Shown here in pieces: positions 54,675 through 64,000 of a stretch of DNA of 64,000 nucleotides (positions are counted from its first letter, which is position 1; each line of letters begins with the position of its first letter). Source of the DNA: Odontocerum albicorne (lineage: Eukaryota; Arthropoda; Insecta; Trichoptera; Odontoceridae); contig OX463859.1 in assembly GCA_949825065.1 (NCBI GenBank), positions 12,352,452 to 12,416,451 of the forward strand. The letters run 5' to 3'. A program made the position numbers and the translations under genes. The notes beneath the pieces are model-generated. The model was not told where the DNA came from. It saw only the letters and a list, made by a program, of their open reading frames with translations, and did not search any database.

Positions 54675-54863
54675 GGTGGGCCGATCCTGGCGGTACTGCA
54701 ATGCCAGGCCAACCCGTGACAGGAGTGGAGCAAGCCCCGAACTACCCGTCAATTTCCAAAAATCAGTTTAATATACTGGTCCCGCATTGCGGGAACTATC
54801 AGATATTAAGCTGATAAGAACAGATACTACACTTTGATCTTAGCCAACAGGCCGAGAAGCGAT
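54675..54863 (-). ncRNA. U2: U2 spliceosomal snRNA
   Basis: The transcript starts ATCGCTTCTCGGCC at 54863 and runs about 189 nt to CGGCCCACC. All landmarks are present: GCTAAGATCAAAGTGTAGTA with the branch-point-pairing GUAGUA, the stem IIa/b region (CTTATCAGCTTAATATCTGA), the Sm site GATTTTTGG, and stems III/IV (GGCTTGCTCCAC, GGCATTGCAGTACCGCCAGG). One base in the loop of stem I differs from the forms I know (CCTGTTGG). A TATATATA at -23 to -30 and ttggttccaactcgcg further upstream may be promoter parts. Completeness to the 3' end argues for a working gene; recent pseudogenes cannot be excluded. Confidence 0.95.
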
Positions 54864-54885
54864 ACTGAAAATACAGCACTCAGAC

Positions 54886-54893
54886 TATATATA
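54886..54893 (-). promoter_or_regulatory. TATA-like element upstream of U2
   Basis: tatatata on the minus strand, 23-30 bases before the U2 start. Insect U2 genes usually rely on a PSEA rather than a TATA box, so its role is open; the upstream ggttccaactcgcg may be the PSEA. Confidence 0.35.
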
Positions 54894-54939
54894 CGCGAGT
54901 TGGAACCAAGTGCTTGACAGAAGCTGACGATTGTAGTGA

Positions 54940-55289
54940 CATCTATGGAAAAAAATTTATACTAAAAATTGACAATCACTATTTATGAATAAAACGACAA
55001 TATTGAAACTAGTACTGTAATTCCGGCGACCATGGATTTCACTGGAAACCAAGAAAATTTCCCGGAGGATGCAAAAGATGAAATAAACTATTAAAAATAC
55101 AGTTCTAAAAAAATATATAAATGTATTTTATTGCCATCTGTGTAAACGCTGAATACTTAAATAGTTAACAATGTTAAACTTAAGTTTTCGTCTTTCAAAA
55201 TTTGACTCCTTTGATCTAATTATCCTCTACCAGGATTCTTTGTACTATACATACATCTGTTGTTAGTCTTTCGTCACCCATTTATTCAA
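54940..55289. other. No gene seen
   Basis: AT-rich spacer between U2 and the next repeat. Confidence 0.4.
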
Positions 55290-55400
55290 AATGTTCAAAA
55301 CACCTTAAAGTGTTATTTTTCACTCCACTTAACGCGTCAGGTTTTAGCTTACATTCATCCTTAATAATTAAATGTCTTATTTCATTCTCAAATTGATATA
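55290..55400 (-). mobile_element. LINE-B scrap, antisense
   Basis: tccacttaacgcgtcaggtt and gcttacattcatccttaata are the inverse of the '...KDECELKTDVLSKMK' region of LINE-B, as at 26550-26600. Confidence 0.5.
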
Positions 55401-55693
55401 TGATGAACAAATACTAAAATTTTTGCATTTTAACACTAAAACCCATATGCAAAATATAATAATATTCCCGCCATTATTTATCCTCAATGTACAACAATAT
55501 TTTCACAGATTCAGCAATGCCATGAAAAAGGAGTCATTTCTTCAGTTTGTATAATAAAATAATAAATAACTTCATTCCTCTGACAATGCATTATATATCC
55601 TAGGAGTTAAAAAAATTAATTGCCTGGCCAAAAGTAGTGTTTATCCTTTTAACACTAACACAAGTGCTCCAGAGTGTTTGTTAATCATGAGAA

Positions 55694-55846
55694 CCATTTC
55701 CATTATATTATTTATAATTAAGGCATTAACATTGTGGACGTTTAAAGACATTGTACATAATTTGTTTTATCAAACACTGTTTATTCCACTTTATAGAAAG
55801 TGGAATAAACAGTGTTTAATAAAACAAATTACATTTCCATTATATT
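55694..55846. mobile_element. Fold-back element, family F, short copy
   Basis: Head ttaaggcattaacattgtgg, arm caaacactgtttattccact and inverse arm agtggaataaacagtgttt; flanked by the 15-bp duplication catttccattatatt (55694-55708, 55832-55846). Confidence 0.85.
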
Positions 55847-55989
55847 TGTCTTATGCTCTGAATGCTACAGAGCCATAGTCTTCTTTACAGTGGCCCTTCC
55901 AACTGTCCAATATTATGCTTTATCTAGTCCTGTACATTCAGTCTTCTTTACAATACCTGCTTTATTTTGCACAGCTGTTGCCTACTAAC

Positions 55990-56117
55990 CTGACAAATAG
56001 TGTCATCCTGGATAGCATTGTATAGATCCCAGAAGCCGTGTCCACCCTGGTAGCTGAGCGCCGCGGATGCCACAAAACTGCTCAACTTGGTAAGCCCTGC
56101 CTTGAAGCCCGGCAAAC
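55990..56117 (-). CDS. Unknown secreted protein, coding exon 5 (last one identified)
   Basis: The acceptor gtgactttcag precedes 56117; the exon starts in phase 1 and restores Gly with exon 4. It encodes LPGFKAGLTKLSSFVASAAL, SYQGGHGFWDLYNAIQDD and TICQ, including one Cys. It ends at CAG|GTTAGT in phase 0. If that donor is not used, the frame continues 14 codons (VSRQQLCKIKQVL) to a TAA at 55948-55950. I could not identify a further exon downstream, so the C-terminus is undecided. Confidence 0.75.
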
Positions 56118-56599
56118 CTGAAAGTCACAGATGAGAACATCTTGATCAATGACTAAATGGAAAGAAAAAAAACATTTGATAACTGAATAGAACTCTCAGA
56201 AATAATAGCACAGGGAGACCAACCCTTAAAAAATTGTAATGCACAATATATTATGACAACTTGCTGGTGAAAAAATAAGGTAGTATGGGAGGAGGGGGAT
56301 AAGGGAAGGGACAATACTCTTAACATTTAATGTTCTAAGTTGTTGCGCCTAGAAAATACTAGTAAAAATGATTGCTAGAAATTTAATTATTTGTTCACAA
56401 ATAATAAATAAAATGGTTTCTTATTGCTAGTGTAAATAGTTTTTTTTTAGAGTTGTTGGCCTACTCGGAAAGACCTAAATAGTCTCTGAGCAAGAGTAAC
56501 TAAGATTCAAGGGGAACGTGCACTTAATGTAATGAAAGTAGCATTGAATCTGACTGTGGGGTTATGCAGGAATCACAACATAAGCTAACTTGTCCGAAC

Positions 56600-57010
56600 A
56601 TCAGAACTACAACTAATGCTAATGATAGGGCAATATATAATATATTATCTCCTACTGAAAACACATAGCATGATTAATAATTGATAGTCTGGTCATGGAA
56701 ATAATTATGATAAATGACTGGCTAAAACACAATGATAAAAGTTCTAAGAATAGCATTCTCATAATAAACTAATGATAGAGCAATATATAATATATTGTCA
56801 TAATGAACTAATGATAGAGCAATATATAATACATTGTCAATATATTATATATTGTCATAATAAACTAATGATAGAGCAATATATAATATATTGTCTCCTA
56901 CTGAAAACACATAGCATAATTAATAATTGATAGTCCGGTCATGGAAATAATCAAATGACTGGCTAAAACACAATGATACAAGTTCTAAGAATAGTAATCT
57001 CATAATAAAC
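56600..57010. repeat. Direct duplication of about 120 bp with an AT-rich short repeat
   Basis: ctcctactgaaaacacatag ... gttctaagaatag occurs at 56650-56750 and again at 56893-56993. Between them aatgatagagcaatatataa recurs four times. Inside intron 4 of the unknown secreted gene. Confidence 0.75.
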
Positions 57011-57039
57011 CAAGAGAATTTGTTCGATAATTGAACTGT

Positions 57040-57795
57040 TTCGAAATAATGCAAAATCACGGGAGAAGAAGGAAGCCAAGCTGACTCCTCTGTTGGAGGG
57101 AGCATTGTGTGTATAAAAAACAGACCCGAGACGAGTCTTAATATCAAGGTATCACTAGAAAGCATGAGCAGAAAAACTCAGATAACTTCCACTCAGTGTC
57201 GTGCCATTTGATGAGACATATCATGTGTACCTGATAGATGAATATGTCATGAAAGAAGTCTTAAGTCTTATACTACCTCGGAATAAGAAGTTACTCTCAT
57301 TACAAATAAGTCGACAATATTTCAGTAAATATGGTATAAGATCAATGAAAAATTTATCAATATTTATTTACTGGGAGAAAGATTCTTGTCCCTTTGCCCT
57401 GTTGCAATTTTTGTTGTTATGTGGATAAATCTGCAGATCACATTTTATGGTACCGCAATGATAATTTAGTCAATAATTTCTGAAAGAATCGTCACGCAGC
57501 CTCACATTGGTTCATCTTCAGTTCGATTGGCTAATCCGATCTAATGGTATTAAAAGATATTTGTACCACATTAGAAGTTCTCTGTGAAGGTATTGGCAAT
57601 TTGTTGGGTTGATAGAACTCCAGACCTTAAGTCGCTTTATAAGTATATGTACTGTGTTGGGAGTTATTTTCCTTCTCCCGTGACGTCAAACCTTAAGTCT
57701 GTCATCGCTACTATTTTTTCTCACTCAAGTGTGTTGCCACCGGAGGAGTCCTTCCTTCTTCATCACTATGTGTCATCACACTCATAAAAAAATAA
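57040..57795. repeat. Inverted pair of a repeated end, with unrecognised DNA between
   Basis: The minus-strand reading LPPTEESAWLPSSPV (about 57105-57060) and the plus-strand reading VLPPEESFLLHHYV (about 57730-57775) are related. Versions also occur at 51430-51470 and 61440-61480, so this is probably the end of a dispersed element. Intron 4. Confidence 0.4.
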
Positions 57796-58064
57796 AAACA
57801 TATCTGATATATTGTGTCCTAAGAAACAGTGAGTCATATTAAAAATTAGTGTAATAAATAGTGTAAAATGTAGCAGCTGTTTATTGAAATAGAGATCAAA
57901 AAGAGACTCATCATATTTCTTGTAAGGTTCATGCCTATTGTTAAGACACAGCATGAGACAAAAAAAAACATTACAAGAGTATTATTGTGCCCTAGAGACA
58001 AATCATCAACTTCAGAACAAAGCTTTCAAGCATTTACTAGAAAAAAGATAATATAGAAGCTTAC

Positions 58065-58275
58065 CGAGTTTCTCGTCAGGATCGTGCCTGTTTATGAGGC
58101 AAAGCACGTGGGTCTGGCAGGAGGGTGCCTTGCTGGCAAACCGGTATGCTCTGTAGACTCGCAACACGGGTTCGATGATCTCCAGGTTGAGGGTGTCTGT
58201 CAGCTTATCACTCAACTCGTTCTGATTCACCGTGCGCAGATATGAGCCTTGGGACTGAGCTGTCTTCAGGATGTC
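58065..58275 (-). CDS. Unknown secreted protein, coding exon 4
   Basis: Acceptor ttttctttctag before 58275, phase 0; donor G|GTAAGC after 58065, phase 1. Encodes DILKTAQSQGSYLRTVNQNE, LSDKLTDTLNLEIIEPVLRV, YRAYRFASKAPSCQTHVLCL and INRHDPDEKLG. The two cysteines seven residues apart (SCQTHVLCL) probably form a disulphide in the secretory pathway; with the Cys of exon 5 they form the only cysteines of the mature chain apart from any beyond the window's evidence. Confidence 0.85.
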
Positions 58276-58429
58276 CTAGAAAGAAAAAAAAATTTTTGTA
58301 GACATCGCTCGTCATGTAGATTATGTTATTCTTGTAATCCTCTGAGTAATAAACTATTAGAGAGAAAGTACAGAAAGTTGATATAGTAAAATGAGGAGCT
58401 GAACTTTACTTTCCAAAATGCTCTTTGAT

Positions 58430-58720
58430 GGGCATCGTCATTGTTGGGCCTCAATGTCGAGGATCCTTTCGCCATTCCAACAGATTGAAATAATAATGAG
58501 ATAACAATTTATACAGTGCCGATTAGAGAGCAGACTCTACTTGTTTGAATATTCGCTGAGCTGGCCTGTCACGGTGCTGTTTGTTCTTAGCTTTCGGATA
58601 TTTCAGCTGTAGTACCATCAGACATCAACAAACACTTCTCCCCCTCTCAAGGTACAGAGCTACCTGCATTCAGTATTCAGGCACTACACTTAAGTTCAAT
58701 GATTTACTAAGATAATCCAT
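58430..58720 (-). mobile_element. LINE scraps in intron 3
   Basis: 58440-58490 (ggcctcaatgtcgaggatcc) resembles the zinc-finger LINE end at 36065-36110, and 58505-58535 (gtgccgattagagagcagac) the LINE-E end. Both are too decayed for more. Confidence 0.4.
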
Positions 58721-59536
58721 AGTATTTTTGGTTTTGAACTTTTTGTTTGCCCAATACTTTCCCATACATGACATACTATTAATGGTAGAAAGATAAGGGG
58801 AACAAAAAATTCGGGAAGTGAGAAGAATGCCTAAAGATTCTTCTTATAATAGCACTCTATGCGACCAAAATGCTCTGCTAAAGATGTTGAGCAAATGTTG
58901 CAATTTTGAGACAATGTATAGGAACTGGGAGAACACATGAGTAAAATATTGTATATGTTTCTTCATATCTAGTACATATTTTTTTGGTGATCTCAGAGCA
59001 TAACGAAGTTAATAAATGTCACCCAAGCAAGTCTTCGATTTAAGATTTTTGATTATTTTCAAGTTAAAACAATGTCACTCAGATAAACATACTATAATTT
59101 TTTCAATAATTACTTCAACCGTGATATATGTGTATTGTCCTAGATCAGTTGTTAACGTACTTGCTTAATCCAATTCCTTAGATCCGTTCGACATTCAAAT
59201 AAGTCCATTGACCCATCCGATAGATTGGTTGAAGATAATGTGAATCCATTGTTAATTGATTAATCATCAAAGAACTTAAGCCGTCATCATTGTTAATTTT
59301 CCCAGTGCAAATCAGAAGCTCGAGAAGTTATATTGACTTGAGTGATTTTTTACTCTTTTAATGCTGAGAAGTGTTGTCAATCTACAATAAAAATTTCAAC
59401 TATTTATTAGGACCAGACATCCATCCAAAGTTAGTATTTTCCTTGCCTCATCGAAGATTGTAAATCGGACATCAGCCTAAAGTGCAGTCCATTCAATTAA
59501 TTAAAAAAGTACACCAGTGTTTCAGACAAAGCATAC

Positions 59537-59726
59537 CTGGACATAAGTGACAGCAGGCTTAACATAGACGCTGACATCAGTGGGCATATTGAGGTACTTC
59601 TTGAGCACGTAGTTGGAAATCTTGGAGACTGAGTCTGAGAACTGGGCTGGCTGGAACACGATATTCTTCGGGAAGCCTTGTGACTTCAGGAAGCCATTAA
59701 TCACATACTGACTTGATGTTAGATAT
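59537..59726 (-). CDS. Unknown secreted protein, coding exon 3
   Basis: Acceptor atttgttttctag before 59726; starts with the third base of an Arg codon shared with exon 2. Donor CAG|GTATGC after 59537, phase 0. Encodes YLTSSQYVINGFLKSQGFPK, NIVFQPAQFSDSVSKISNYV, LKKYLNMPTDVSVYVKPAVT and YVQ: a soluble-looking mix with amphipathic segments. Confidence 0.85.
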
Positions 59727-59804
59727 CTAGAAAACAAATAATAAGTATACAGTTTATAAAACATCTATTTTATAAAATAATTCATGAAAATGGTTAATCT
59801 CAGT

Positions 59805-60105
59805 CACTTTTCTAATGTCATCCAATCATCTTGCTAGGGGTCTTCCCACACTTGTTTCCCTGTCATTGGTAGCCACTCCAGCTCTTTTTCGATCCACCTT
59901 TCATCAGTTCCTCTGGAAATATGCTCTGCCCAGTTCCACCTCTGAATGGCAACCCTTTCAGCGATGTGTACGATTTTAGATTGTGGCCTTATCCATTCAT
60001 TCATCTTCTGGTCCCGTAATGAGATTATTCAGTATTCCTCTTTTCATGGTCCTGTGTCACTCTGACAGAATATCAAAGAATAGTAACATACCATTTTAAC
60101 AAAAT
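59805..60105 (-). mobile_element. LINE-D C-terminal fragment, antisense
   Basis: Minus strand: MNEWIRPQSKIVHIAERVAI, QRWNWAEHISRGTDERWIEK, ELEWLPMTGKQVWEDP; with a few breaks. In intron 2, directly next to the deleted mariner. Confidence 0.7.
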
Positions 60106-60114
60106 ATTAACCTA

Positions 60115-61069
60115 CGAGGCATATCCAGAAAGTAAGTGTACTGAATTTTTGTAGGTTACAATTTTTTTTATTTAAACAAAAAAATTACGTGGTTACCGTA
60201 GTACATATGTAAGCTATTTTTCGACATAGTCGCCATTCGTCTCAATGCAGGTGGTGAAGCGGGGTATCAACTTTTTGATGCCTTCCTCGAAGTAGTTTCC
60301 CGCCAACCCCTCCGTCCACTTCTCCACCTCCTCTTTTACCTCCTCGTCGGTTGAAAACCTTTTTCCACCCATGTGCAGCTTCAGGGAGGTAAAGAGATAG
60401 TAATCTGAAGGTGCTAGGTCAGGGGAATGCGCGGGATGGTTCAGGACATCCCATTTAAACGAGGCAAACAGTTCCTTCTTGGCATTGGCCGTGTGTCGTC
60501 TGGCATTGTCGTGCAGCAGGCAGACTCCCTTTGTCAGCATGCCTCTCCTCTTGTTCTGAATCACCCTCCGCAATTTTTTTAGGGTCTCACAGTATCTTGC
60601 AGAGTTGATGGTCTCCCCTTGAGGCATATATTCAATTAAAATTATGCCTTGACAGTCCCAAAACAATTTCGTCAATTTCGTCAGTCACAATTGAAGCTCT
60701 TCCGCTCCTCTGATCATCATGCACAGACGTACGACCGTTTTTAAACTCGCGACACCACTTGTACACACTCGTACGTTTCATAGCTTTATCACCATATGCA
60801 GTTTTCACCTCATTATAAACCTCAACCGGAGGTTTTCCCTTCCAAACGAGATAACGGATGACGACGCGTATTTCGCACTTGGCGGGAGATTGGATTGACA
60901 CTTTTCACGAAAAGTGTTGTCGCGCCGACACTTCTTAACGTACTGACCTCGAACCGGTCTCGTTGCGGAGGGGAAGGGTCAGGCTACACGGAAGTGTAGC
61001 CAACATGTCGAAAATAAAATCCATCCGGTCGTGAGAGCCTCAATACACTTACTTTCTGGATACGCCTCG
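60115..61069 (-). mobile_element. mariner element, internally deleted
   Basis: Ends cgaggcatatccagaaagta and (inverse) cgaggcgtatccagaaagta with TA on both sides (60113-60114, 61070-61071). Length 955 bp, about 330 bp short of a full mariner. Intron 2 of the unknown secreted gene. A different subfamily from the 52.5 kb element. Confidence 0.92.
60214..60901 (-). pseudogene. mariner transposase with a central deletion
   Basis: The N-terminal part (60901-60640) reads EIRVVIRYLVWKGKPPVEVY, KMRTSVYKWC-like KRTSVYKWCREFKNGRTSVH and DDQRSGRASIVTDEIDEIV. It then jumps, with a frame change, to LFWDCQGIILIEYMPQGETI, CLLHDNARRHTANAKKELF, SPDLAPSDYYLF and FTTCIETNGDYVEK. The stretch with the first catalytic Asp (the DETW-type motif) is lost; the other two, 34 residues apart, remain. 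Repeated ttgacgaaattg-type bases at the junction suggest deletion by microhomology. Inactive. Confidence 0.9.
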
Positions 61070-61429
61070 TATATTGGACAATTAGAAATTATTAAACTTC
61101 GATCCAAGAATAGAAAAGGTAGTGAATGTAATGAGACAAAGTAAAGGAAGCTTATGTGAAAAGAAACTGTATATTGCCATCTATTAATGGTTTGTCAAAA
61201 TAATATGCTGATTTTCAAAATGATCACTTCAATCTGTATCGGCATTCAGTTTTGGTTAAACAACCAATTTAGAATGAGTGGATTACTAACAAGAGTTCAG
61301 TTGATTCCACCACTACTCGCGCTGAGGGATAAAATAAGTTACCATCCAGTCAACGATACGATCAACACTTGTATGTTAGACCTAAATCCTCTTTATTCAT
61401 TATGCTTGCAATATTACTTAGTGACGAAT

Positions 61430-61500
61430 AAGAAACTACTCAAAAGGACTCCTTCGGTGATGACATACCTGAGTGGGAAAAAATTGTACCAATGACAAAC
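61430..61500. repeat. Scrap of a dispersed element end
   Basis: aaggactccttcggtgatga and tgagtgggaaa resemble 51440-51475. The 102-codon frame 61187-61495 over it is not a gene. Confidence 0.35.
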
Positions 61501-61759
61501 TGAAGGTCTGACATCATGGGAGGAGGATAATGACTCACAGTGCAATAAAGGAAAATGACAGTCCAGCAAGTTGTCAATACGTTTGCAGAAAATTTCGAAC
61601 ACAGTAAAACTATATTTTGTTACTTCTAGATTGTAGAAGCCAATCAGTTCAAAGATCTACCAATGATAGGCTGAATGGAGATTCTTTAAAAAATTATTGA
61701 CTCGTTTATGAATAACAATGTGTTTGATTTAAATAACATAAAATAATCAATTACTCTAC

Positions 61760-62381
61760 CTTTGTTGAACCTCAGGATTAGCAACATGCACAGCCCACTC
61801 AGCTAAGTAGTTTGTAGCTCTCTTGATCCACCTTCTCCTGAACGAATGATTTTCCAAAGACTTGAGGATAACTTCAAAATCTAACTTTCCTTCTTTGTCA
61901 GTAAACGTCTTGGTAAGTTCTCCAAGTTTTGCGTTCTCCCAGATTGCCTTTCCAAGATCAGAATTGATGAAGTGATCCCAGAACAAATGGAGTTTCTCTA
62001 CTAATGGTGGCAAGAACCAGGCATGGTCTGAATGTTTGTGAGCTCTTTCTTGTGCCTCCTCTCCATTGAAAGAATTGATGGTGTTCAACAGTAAAGGCAG
62101 TGCTCCAGCTAGATTCTCCATCATGTTAGGTCCCGCTGATTTCTTGTTCTGGCTTCCCAAGAAAGCTGAAGCTACATTTAGGATACTATTAATGTCAATG
62201 CCCTCTTCTTGTTTTTGCTGTTGTTTTCTTTTCGGCTGTGCCTGTTGGCTCGGTGTCCTTTTTATTGTCTTCTCAGGCTCTTCGTTATTTTTACCGACAG
62301 AATCAGCAAAAGCGCTGATCACTGATCCAATTAGATTTGGATCCAGTTCACCGTCCTTGTTTGTAAATAATGTTCCTATAC
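61760..62381 (-). CDS. Unknown secreted protein, coding exon 2
   Basis: Acceptor aatttaattttttcag before 62381, completing a Ser codon; donor CAAAG|GTAGAG after 61760, phase 2. Encodes IGTLFTNKDGELDPNLIGSV, a basic Gln/Lys-rich linker (PSQQAQPKRKQQQKQEEG), DINSILNVASAFLGSQNKKS, ENLAGALPLLLNTINSFNGE, WFLPPLVEKLHLFWDHFINS, DLGKAIWENAKLGELTKTFT, EGKLDFEVILKSLENHSFRR and a helical end RATNYLAEWAVHVANPEVQQ. Mostly helical by appearance, without transmembrane spans. Confidence 0.88.
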
Positions 62382-62424
62382 CTGAAAAAATTAAATTAAA
62401 TATTGATAACACGGTATAAAACAC

Positions 62425-62760
62425 TAAGCTTCATATAGACAAGGGTGAAACATCTCGGACAGTTTTGCTGGAATCGGTGGATTGCCAGATAGTAAATGTG
62501 GAATATTTTTAATTATATTTTTGGTAGAATATTTTTTTCTATAAAAGACATACTTAAGAAAAATATAATAATGCGAAACATTGTATTGATTTATTGACAA
62601 AATAAACAACACTTTAGTGTTCTTCATATATCTCAGTAACTACAATGTATTATAATACAATAATACAAAATGTAATGCATCAACAGCTTCCAAAGCACAA
62701 CTTACAATATCTTATATTAATGTACGAGTATTATAGAAAGTGCAATTTGAAAAGTAAAAA
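62425..62760. other. Intron 1, no feature
   Basis: AT-rich intronic sequence; nothing recognised. Confidence 0.4.
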
Positions 62761-62769
62761 ATATAAATA

Positions 62770-63244
62770 CAATAAAGGGCCAATTATCCGGGGCTTAATT
62801 ATCCATGAATTGGATTAACTGTGGTCCTCTGTAGTACATTATTTTTTAGTAATCCGGAAATTGCAATTTTTTTAACAAACGTCCACGTTTTGAAAATTAC
62901 AAAGCAAAGACCTAACCTGTTATAGAATCTATGGATTACATGTACCAATCAACTAACACTAGTAATTTGACGGTATTTCCTTGCATCAACACCGACATAA
63001 AATACATATGTAGATCCAGGGCGTCCCAGTATAATTGTTACGGTATGATACTGATGTTTAGCACTTGTATCTGCCAAACATTGAGAAAGCTTATTCGTGT
63101 ACTCATCTTGCATAATAAAATATATCTAGCATTTCTACTCTTAAAATGTTGAACTCAATAAAAACTTTATTTGGATTAACCGTGTTTTTCAATTATCCGG
63201 GCTCGAGTGTCCTCCAATTGCCACGGATAATCGGTACTCTACTG
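62770..63244. mobile_element. pogo/Tigger-like MITE, tentative
   Basis: Left ccaattatccggggcttaat, right (inverse) cagtagagtaccgattatcc with further cggataatt repeats; both look like Tigger-type ends rich in attatccg. No transposase inside. In intron 1. Confidence 0.5.
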
Positions 63245-63405
63245 CAATTGAATATGACCGACGATGTAAGTATTCTTGTACCCTCGAATACTAGGCAAAA
63301 AAGTGCCTGTATCATTCGAGGAGAGTAAGTAGCACAGCGTGGGATTCGAATCGGCGACCTTCCGCACGGAAGTCCAATACGATACCTCGCCACCACGCAT
63401 CTCAA
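63245..63405 (-). mobile_element. tRNA-derived SINE head (type 2)
   Basis: Minus strand: gtggcgaggtatcgtattgg (A box region), gtcgccgattcgaatcccac (B box), then cgaatgataca...cggtcatat, matching 27100-27165. It abuts the Tigger-like end. Confidence 0.6.
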
Positions 63406-63435
63406 GAAACATTAGTTATGTTGAAAGAAACTCAC

Positions 63436-63742
63436 TTGATAAAACATCACCAGCCCCAGTATTCTTCCCTCCCTGCATACCCACTATAGCATCTCCAATA
63501 TTCTTCCCTCCTTCTCCCTGCATCAGGCTGCCCAAGATCCCTCCCAAGGCTGCTATTCCTCCACCCCCAGCCCCTCCCTTCCCGGAGAGGGAGTTCTGCA
63601 GGAAACTGGAAGCCAAATCCAGCAGAGGGTTCGAGTCTTCGTCATCATCAACATTGTTATCATCCAGGCTCTGCGAGGTCAGAGTGGCCAGAGACAGGAA
63701 AAGGACGAAGATGTAGAGGAAGGTGGATCGCGTGATCTTCAT
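63436..63742 (-). CDS. Unknown secreted protein, coding exon 1
   Basis: The first ATG (context ctccaaaATG) opens a signal peptide (about residues 1-24, STFLYIFVLFLSLATLTSQ). Next comes an acidic patch (DDNNVDDDEDSNP), then LLDLASSFLQNSL and a glycine-rich segment (GKGGAGGGGIAALGGILGSL, GGKNIGDAIVGMQGGKNTGA). Donor TCAA|GTGAGT after 63436, phase 1. With exons 2-5 the chain is at least 486 residues; phases agree at every junction. The acceptor gtaattttcag at 63766-63776 indicates a 5'-UTR intron, so a further non-coding exon lies to the right. I do not recognise the family; the reading is of an extracellular or secretory protein. Intron lengths from 5' to 3' are about 1054, 2033, 1261 and 1947 bp. 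Confidence 0.88.
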
Positions 63743-63962
63743 TTTGGAGCTTGAAGTTGCTTAACCTGAAAATTACAATTAAAAATATGAAAAGGATGTC
63801 TAAACTTTCATTTCATGTATGTATTTACGTAGGTTTACAGGCCAACATTAATAAAAATGAGACATTTATTTCTGCAAAAGAAAAAAAATGTACAGTATTT
63901 TGAGGAGAATCAATTTCGAAACCTAAGTACACTCAATACTTTTATTCGCAAAACACTGTTGA

Positions 63963-63972
63963 CTATATATAC
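63963..63972 (-). promoter_or_regulatory. Possible TATA box of the unknown secreted gene
   Basis: gtatatatag on the minus strand about 220 bp upstream of the ATG; a start near 63935-63940 would leave room for a short non-coding first exon. No initiator or donor could be fixed with confidence. Confidence 0.3.
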
Positions 63973-64000
63973 ATGCTTCTGAGGTGCAAGGCTGCGCAGT

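Noticed and set aside
61187..61495. 102-codon plus-strand frame in intron 2 of the unknown secreted gene
   Set aside because: No recognisable motifs; its end overlaps a scrap of a dispersed repeat.

Overview
The window looks like a piece of an insect nuclear genome: AT-rich, with intron-containing genes, an Osiris-family gene (a family known from insects), a U2 snRNA gene very close in sequence to insect U2, and a dense layer of old and young transposable elements. The element mix (DD34D mariners, pogo/Tigger elements, many non-LTR fragments, tRNA-derived SINEs) suggests a repeat-rich insect, perhaps hemipteran; that placement is inference. I see no bacterial-type operons, CRISPR arrays or viral genes.

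Host genes, all on the minus strand. (1) An Osiris-family membrane/secretory protein in two coding exons (22266-21789 and 8777-8332) that join in phase across a 13 kb intron filled with repeats. (2) A U2 snRNA gene (54863-54675). (3) At the right end, at least five coding exons (63742-55990) of a predicted secreted protein of at least 486 residues that I do not recognise; its exon phases all agree. Almost everything else is mobile DNA or its debris.

Repeat families, named here for reference. LINE-A: APE-type non-LTR element with one 900-codon open frame (2033-4735). LINE-B: many C-terminal fragments ending in a DVEEAK...CRDR motif. LINE-C: C-terminal fragments with an FTVHAVRLWNQ motif; their 3' UTR ends in a tail that the local tRNA-derived SINEs share. 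LINE-D: several subfamilies of C-terminal fragments with GHV...GRP...RW motifs, often with a (GAA)n tail. LINE-E: a family with a WNLPLSI motif. DNA transposons: mariners at 52510-53790 (near-intact), 60115-61069 (internally deleted) and about 39905-40555 (decayed); pogo/Tigger elements at 41831-42974 and 52372-54447 (the latter split by the first mariner); a piggyBac-like MITE at 25470-25952; a hairpin MITE family with four copies; hAT-like ends. A fold-back element family is present three times, each copy flanked by a perfect 12-15 bp target duplication.

Tandem arrays: 19-bp minisatellite with a 114-bp higher-order period (37.6-39.5 kb), 58-bp repeat (22.9-23.4 kb), 34-bp repeats (31.9-32.2 kb and 29.6 kb), 82-bp repeat (17.7-18.0 kb), about 178-bp repeat (14.1-14.7 kb), and a repeat of roughly 120 bp that multiplies the splice-donor end of Osiris exon 1 (21.3-21.8 kb).

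The layout is two host gene territories (Osiris, 8.3-22.3 kb; the unknown secreted gene, 56.0-63.8 kb) separated by about 32 kb of repeats with U2 near its right edge. The functions of the host genes are not obviously linked.
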